From assembly GCA_964459805.1 (NCBI GenBank), contig CAYWOD010000196.1:1-7005 (forward strand): a stretch of DNA of 7,005 nucleotides. Reading direction: 5' to 3'. Made by a program: the position numbers and the translations under genes. Positions 6,299 through 7,005 of this stretch are shown here, in pieces; position 1 is the stretch's first letter, and each line of letters starts with the position of its first letter. The notes beneath the pieces are model-generated. The model worked only from the letters and a program-made list of their open reading frames with translations, made no database searches and was not told where the DNA came from. The stretch comes from DAOVRL01 sp964459805 (lineage in GTDB: Bacteria; Planctomycetota; Phycisphaerae; Sedimentisphaerales; Anaerobacaceae).

Positions 6299-6535
6299 AT
6301 GGCAAAAAATAAACAGGAAAGCGACATCGGTAAGCTGAGCTTCGAGGATGCAATCAAGGAGCTCACCAATATCGTGGGACAAATAGAGCAGGGCGAAATT
6401 CCTCTGGCCGACAGCCTCGAGCAGTACGAAAAAGGAATGTCCCTCATTAAGCACTGCAGAGGAATCCTGCAAAAGGCTGAGAAGCGAATCGAGAAAATAA
6501 CTAAAGAAGAGAAGCCGGAAGACAACGACCAGTGA
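6299..6535 (+). CDS. xseB: Exodeoxyribonuclease VII small subunit
   Basis: XseB (78 aa; E. coli about 80) is the small helical-hairpin subunit that binds the long helices of XseA and is needed for exonuclease VII activity. The family pattern is clear: LSFEDAIKELTNIVGQIEQGEIPLADSLEQYEKGMSLIKHCRGILQKAEKRIEKI, two helices joined at the G-E-I-P-L turn, with a charged, disordered end. AAGGG (6288-6292) lies 6 bp before the ATG as Shine-Dalgarno. GC returns to about 55% in a hand-counted 60-base line (from 6361), like xseA and unlike the two genes between them. In most genomes xseB follows xseA directly or overlaps it; here the stop of xseA is about 1.88 kb away, so expression may no longer be coupled. 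Confidence 0.95.
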   Translation: MAKNKQESDIGKLSFEDAIKELTNIVGQIEQGEIPLADSLEQYEKGMSLIKHCRGILQKAEKRIEKITKEEKPEDNDQ

Positions 6536-6554
6536 ACAGAGAAGAGAAGACAGA

Positions 6555-6576
6555 GCCCTGAGCGTTAGCGAGGGGC
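6555..6576. repeat. Short hairpin repeat after xseB
   Basis: GCCCT (6555-6559) pairs with GGGGC (6572-6576), with one T-G wobble. A tandem G-A/A-G internal mismatch and a small inner GC/GC pairing follow. The core CCTGAGCG...GCGAGGGG resembles, from memory, a dispersed intergenic palindrome. It lies 20 bp after the xseB stop. No T tract follows, so xseB transcription probably continues toward the tRNA. Confidence 0.4.
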
Positions 6577-6581
6577 CAAAG

Positions 6582-6644
6582 ACGCAAGACGAGATACGCA
6601 ATACGCAATACGATATACGATATACGATATACGATATACAATAC
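6582..6644. repeat. Heptamer tandem array, nine imperfect units, touching tRNA-Leu
   Basis: Nine consecutive 7-bp units starting with AC run from 6582 to 6644: ACGCAAG, ACGAGAT, ACGCAAT twice, ACGATAT four times, then ACAATAC. The array ends at the base before the mature 5' end of the tRNA (6645). Four identical central units indicate slippage expansion. It codes for nothing. Confidence 0.85.
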
Positions 6645-6729
6645 GCGAGCGTGGCGGAATTGGCAGACGCGCCAGGTTTAGGTCCTGGTGTCCATTATGG
6701 ACGTGGAGGTTCGAATCCTCTCGCTCGCA
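6645..6729 (+). tRNA. tRNA-Leu, anticodon UAG
   Basis: The acceptor GCGAGCG (6645-6651) pairs with CGCTCGC (6722-6728), with discriminator A at 6729. The anticodon stem is CCAGG/CCTGG (6672-6676, 6684-6688) with loop TTTAGGT, so the anticodon is TAG (6679-6681). A class II variable arm GTCCA-TTA-TGGAC (6690-6702) fits leucine. The T stem GGAGG/CCTCT has loop TTCGAAT (6710-6716). CCA is not encoded. It reads CUN leucine codons. No separate promoter is evident upstream, because the heptamer array abuts it; it may be transcribed with xseB. Confidence 0.96.
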
Positions 6730-6842
6730 GTCCATTAAGAACCGTCCGAGCTGGAGATATCAACAAAGACAGGTCCTTGAACGTGCATTCGTGTTTTTGT
6801 AATTATTGTGGCTGAAATATCTTCGAGATGAAGTCAGAAATC

Positions 6843-6871
6843 TTGATTATTCGAGATAGGTTGGATATTCT
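6843..6871 (+). promoter_or_regulatory. Candidate promoter for the gene starting at 6982
   Basis: TTGATT (6843-6848) and TATTCT (6866-6871) are 17 bp apart, each 4 of 6 to consensus, about 110 bp before the ATG. It is only a weak match. The rest of 6730-6981 holds the hairpin at 6898-6919 and no gene. Confidence 0.25.
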
Positions 6872-6897
6872 ATTAGAAAACAGGCTTAGCGGTGCAA

Positions 6898-6919
6898 CTG
6901 AGCCCTTCGACAAGCTCAG
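6898..6919. repeat. Short palindromic dispersed repeat
   Basis: CTGAG (6898-6902) pairs with CTCAG (6915-6919), and CTT with AAG around loop CGAC. The sequence CTGAGCCCTTCGACAAGCTC matches, from memory, a common intergenic palindrome of environmental bacteria. It lies in the presumed leader of the gene at 6982. Confidence 0.55.
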
Positions 6920-6981
6920 GCCAGGCAAGAATATACAATGTTATATGGGAAATCTCAGATAAGCAGTCAAAAGGGGAAAAG

Positions 6982-7005
6982 ATGCTGACCAAGACAAAAC
7001 AAAAA
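6982..7005 (+). CDS. Start of a gene cut by the window edge (8 codons)
   Basis: ATG at 6982 opens MLTKTKQK and runs off the window. A Shine-Dalgarno-like AGGGG (6972-6976) lies 5 bp before it. Eight residues cannot identify a protein. The beginning resembles the M-L-T-x-x-Q-K start of many LexA repressors, but that is a guess. Confidence 0.45.

Noticed and set aside
6637..6642. TACAAT as a -10 box for tRNA-Leu
   Set aside because: It ends 2 bp before the mature tRNA, so transcription would start inside the tRNA; there is also no matching -35.
6582..6644. CRISPR-like array
   Set aside because: The units are contiguous heptamers with no spacers, so this is a simple tandem repeat.

Overview
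The window looks like a piece of a planctomycete chromosome, probably Phycisphaerae or Sedimentisphaerales. The main clue is the large secreted protein at the left end. It mixes LamG, parallel beta-helix and BACON-like modules and ends in a paired, cysteine-flanked dockerin-like tail, a style I associate with that group. This is recognition from memory, not a database result. The intergenic DNA is full of short palindromic repeats of the kind scattered through many environmental bacterial genomes.

Layout. 1-2699 is the 3' part of a multidomain surface or secreted protein, closed by a strong intrinsic terminator (2763-2805). 2837-2865 is a good sigma70-type promoter (TTGATG, 17 bp, perfect TATAAT), followed by a 75-bp nested palindromic repeat in the presumed leader, then xseA (3006-4421), the large subunit of exodeoxyribonuclease VII. 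The small-subunit gene xseB (6299-6535) is not next to it. About 1.9 kb lies between them, holding two unrecognised genes (4647-5261 and 5341-5952) in DNA clearly AT-richer than xseA or xseB. After xseB come a hairpin repeat, a heptamer tandem array, and tRNA-Leu(UAG) at 6645-6729, which the array touches. The window ends eight codons into another gene (6982).

The most interesting point is at the xseA/xseB junction. The last 33 bp of xseA (4389-4421, ten codons plus stop) recur as an imperfect copy, 28 of 33 identical, at 6164-6196. That copy encodes NLIESKTTKK-stop, against NLIESKVTNK-stop in xseA. It sits at the right edge of the inserted segment, 102 bp before xseB. This looks like a pair of attachment-site-like or duplication-derived direct repeats bracketing about 1.74 kb of acquired DNA with two unknown genes. 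The simplest reading is that xseA and xseB were adjacent and the segment entered at the 3' end of xseA without breaking it. No integrase or transposase is visible inside, so the mechanism is open.

XseA and XseB form one enzyme that degrades single-stranded DNA. Nothing in the sequence links the two unknown proteins to it functionally. The surface protein is a separate transcription unit. It has its own oddity: a whole LamG module, distinctly lower in GC, sits inside the last part of the beta-helix domain.
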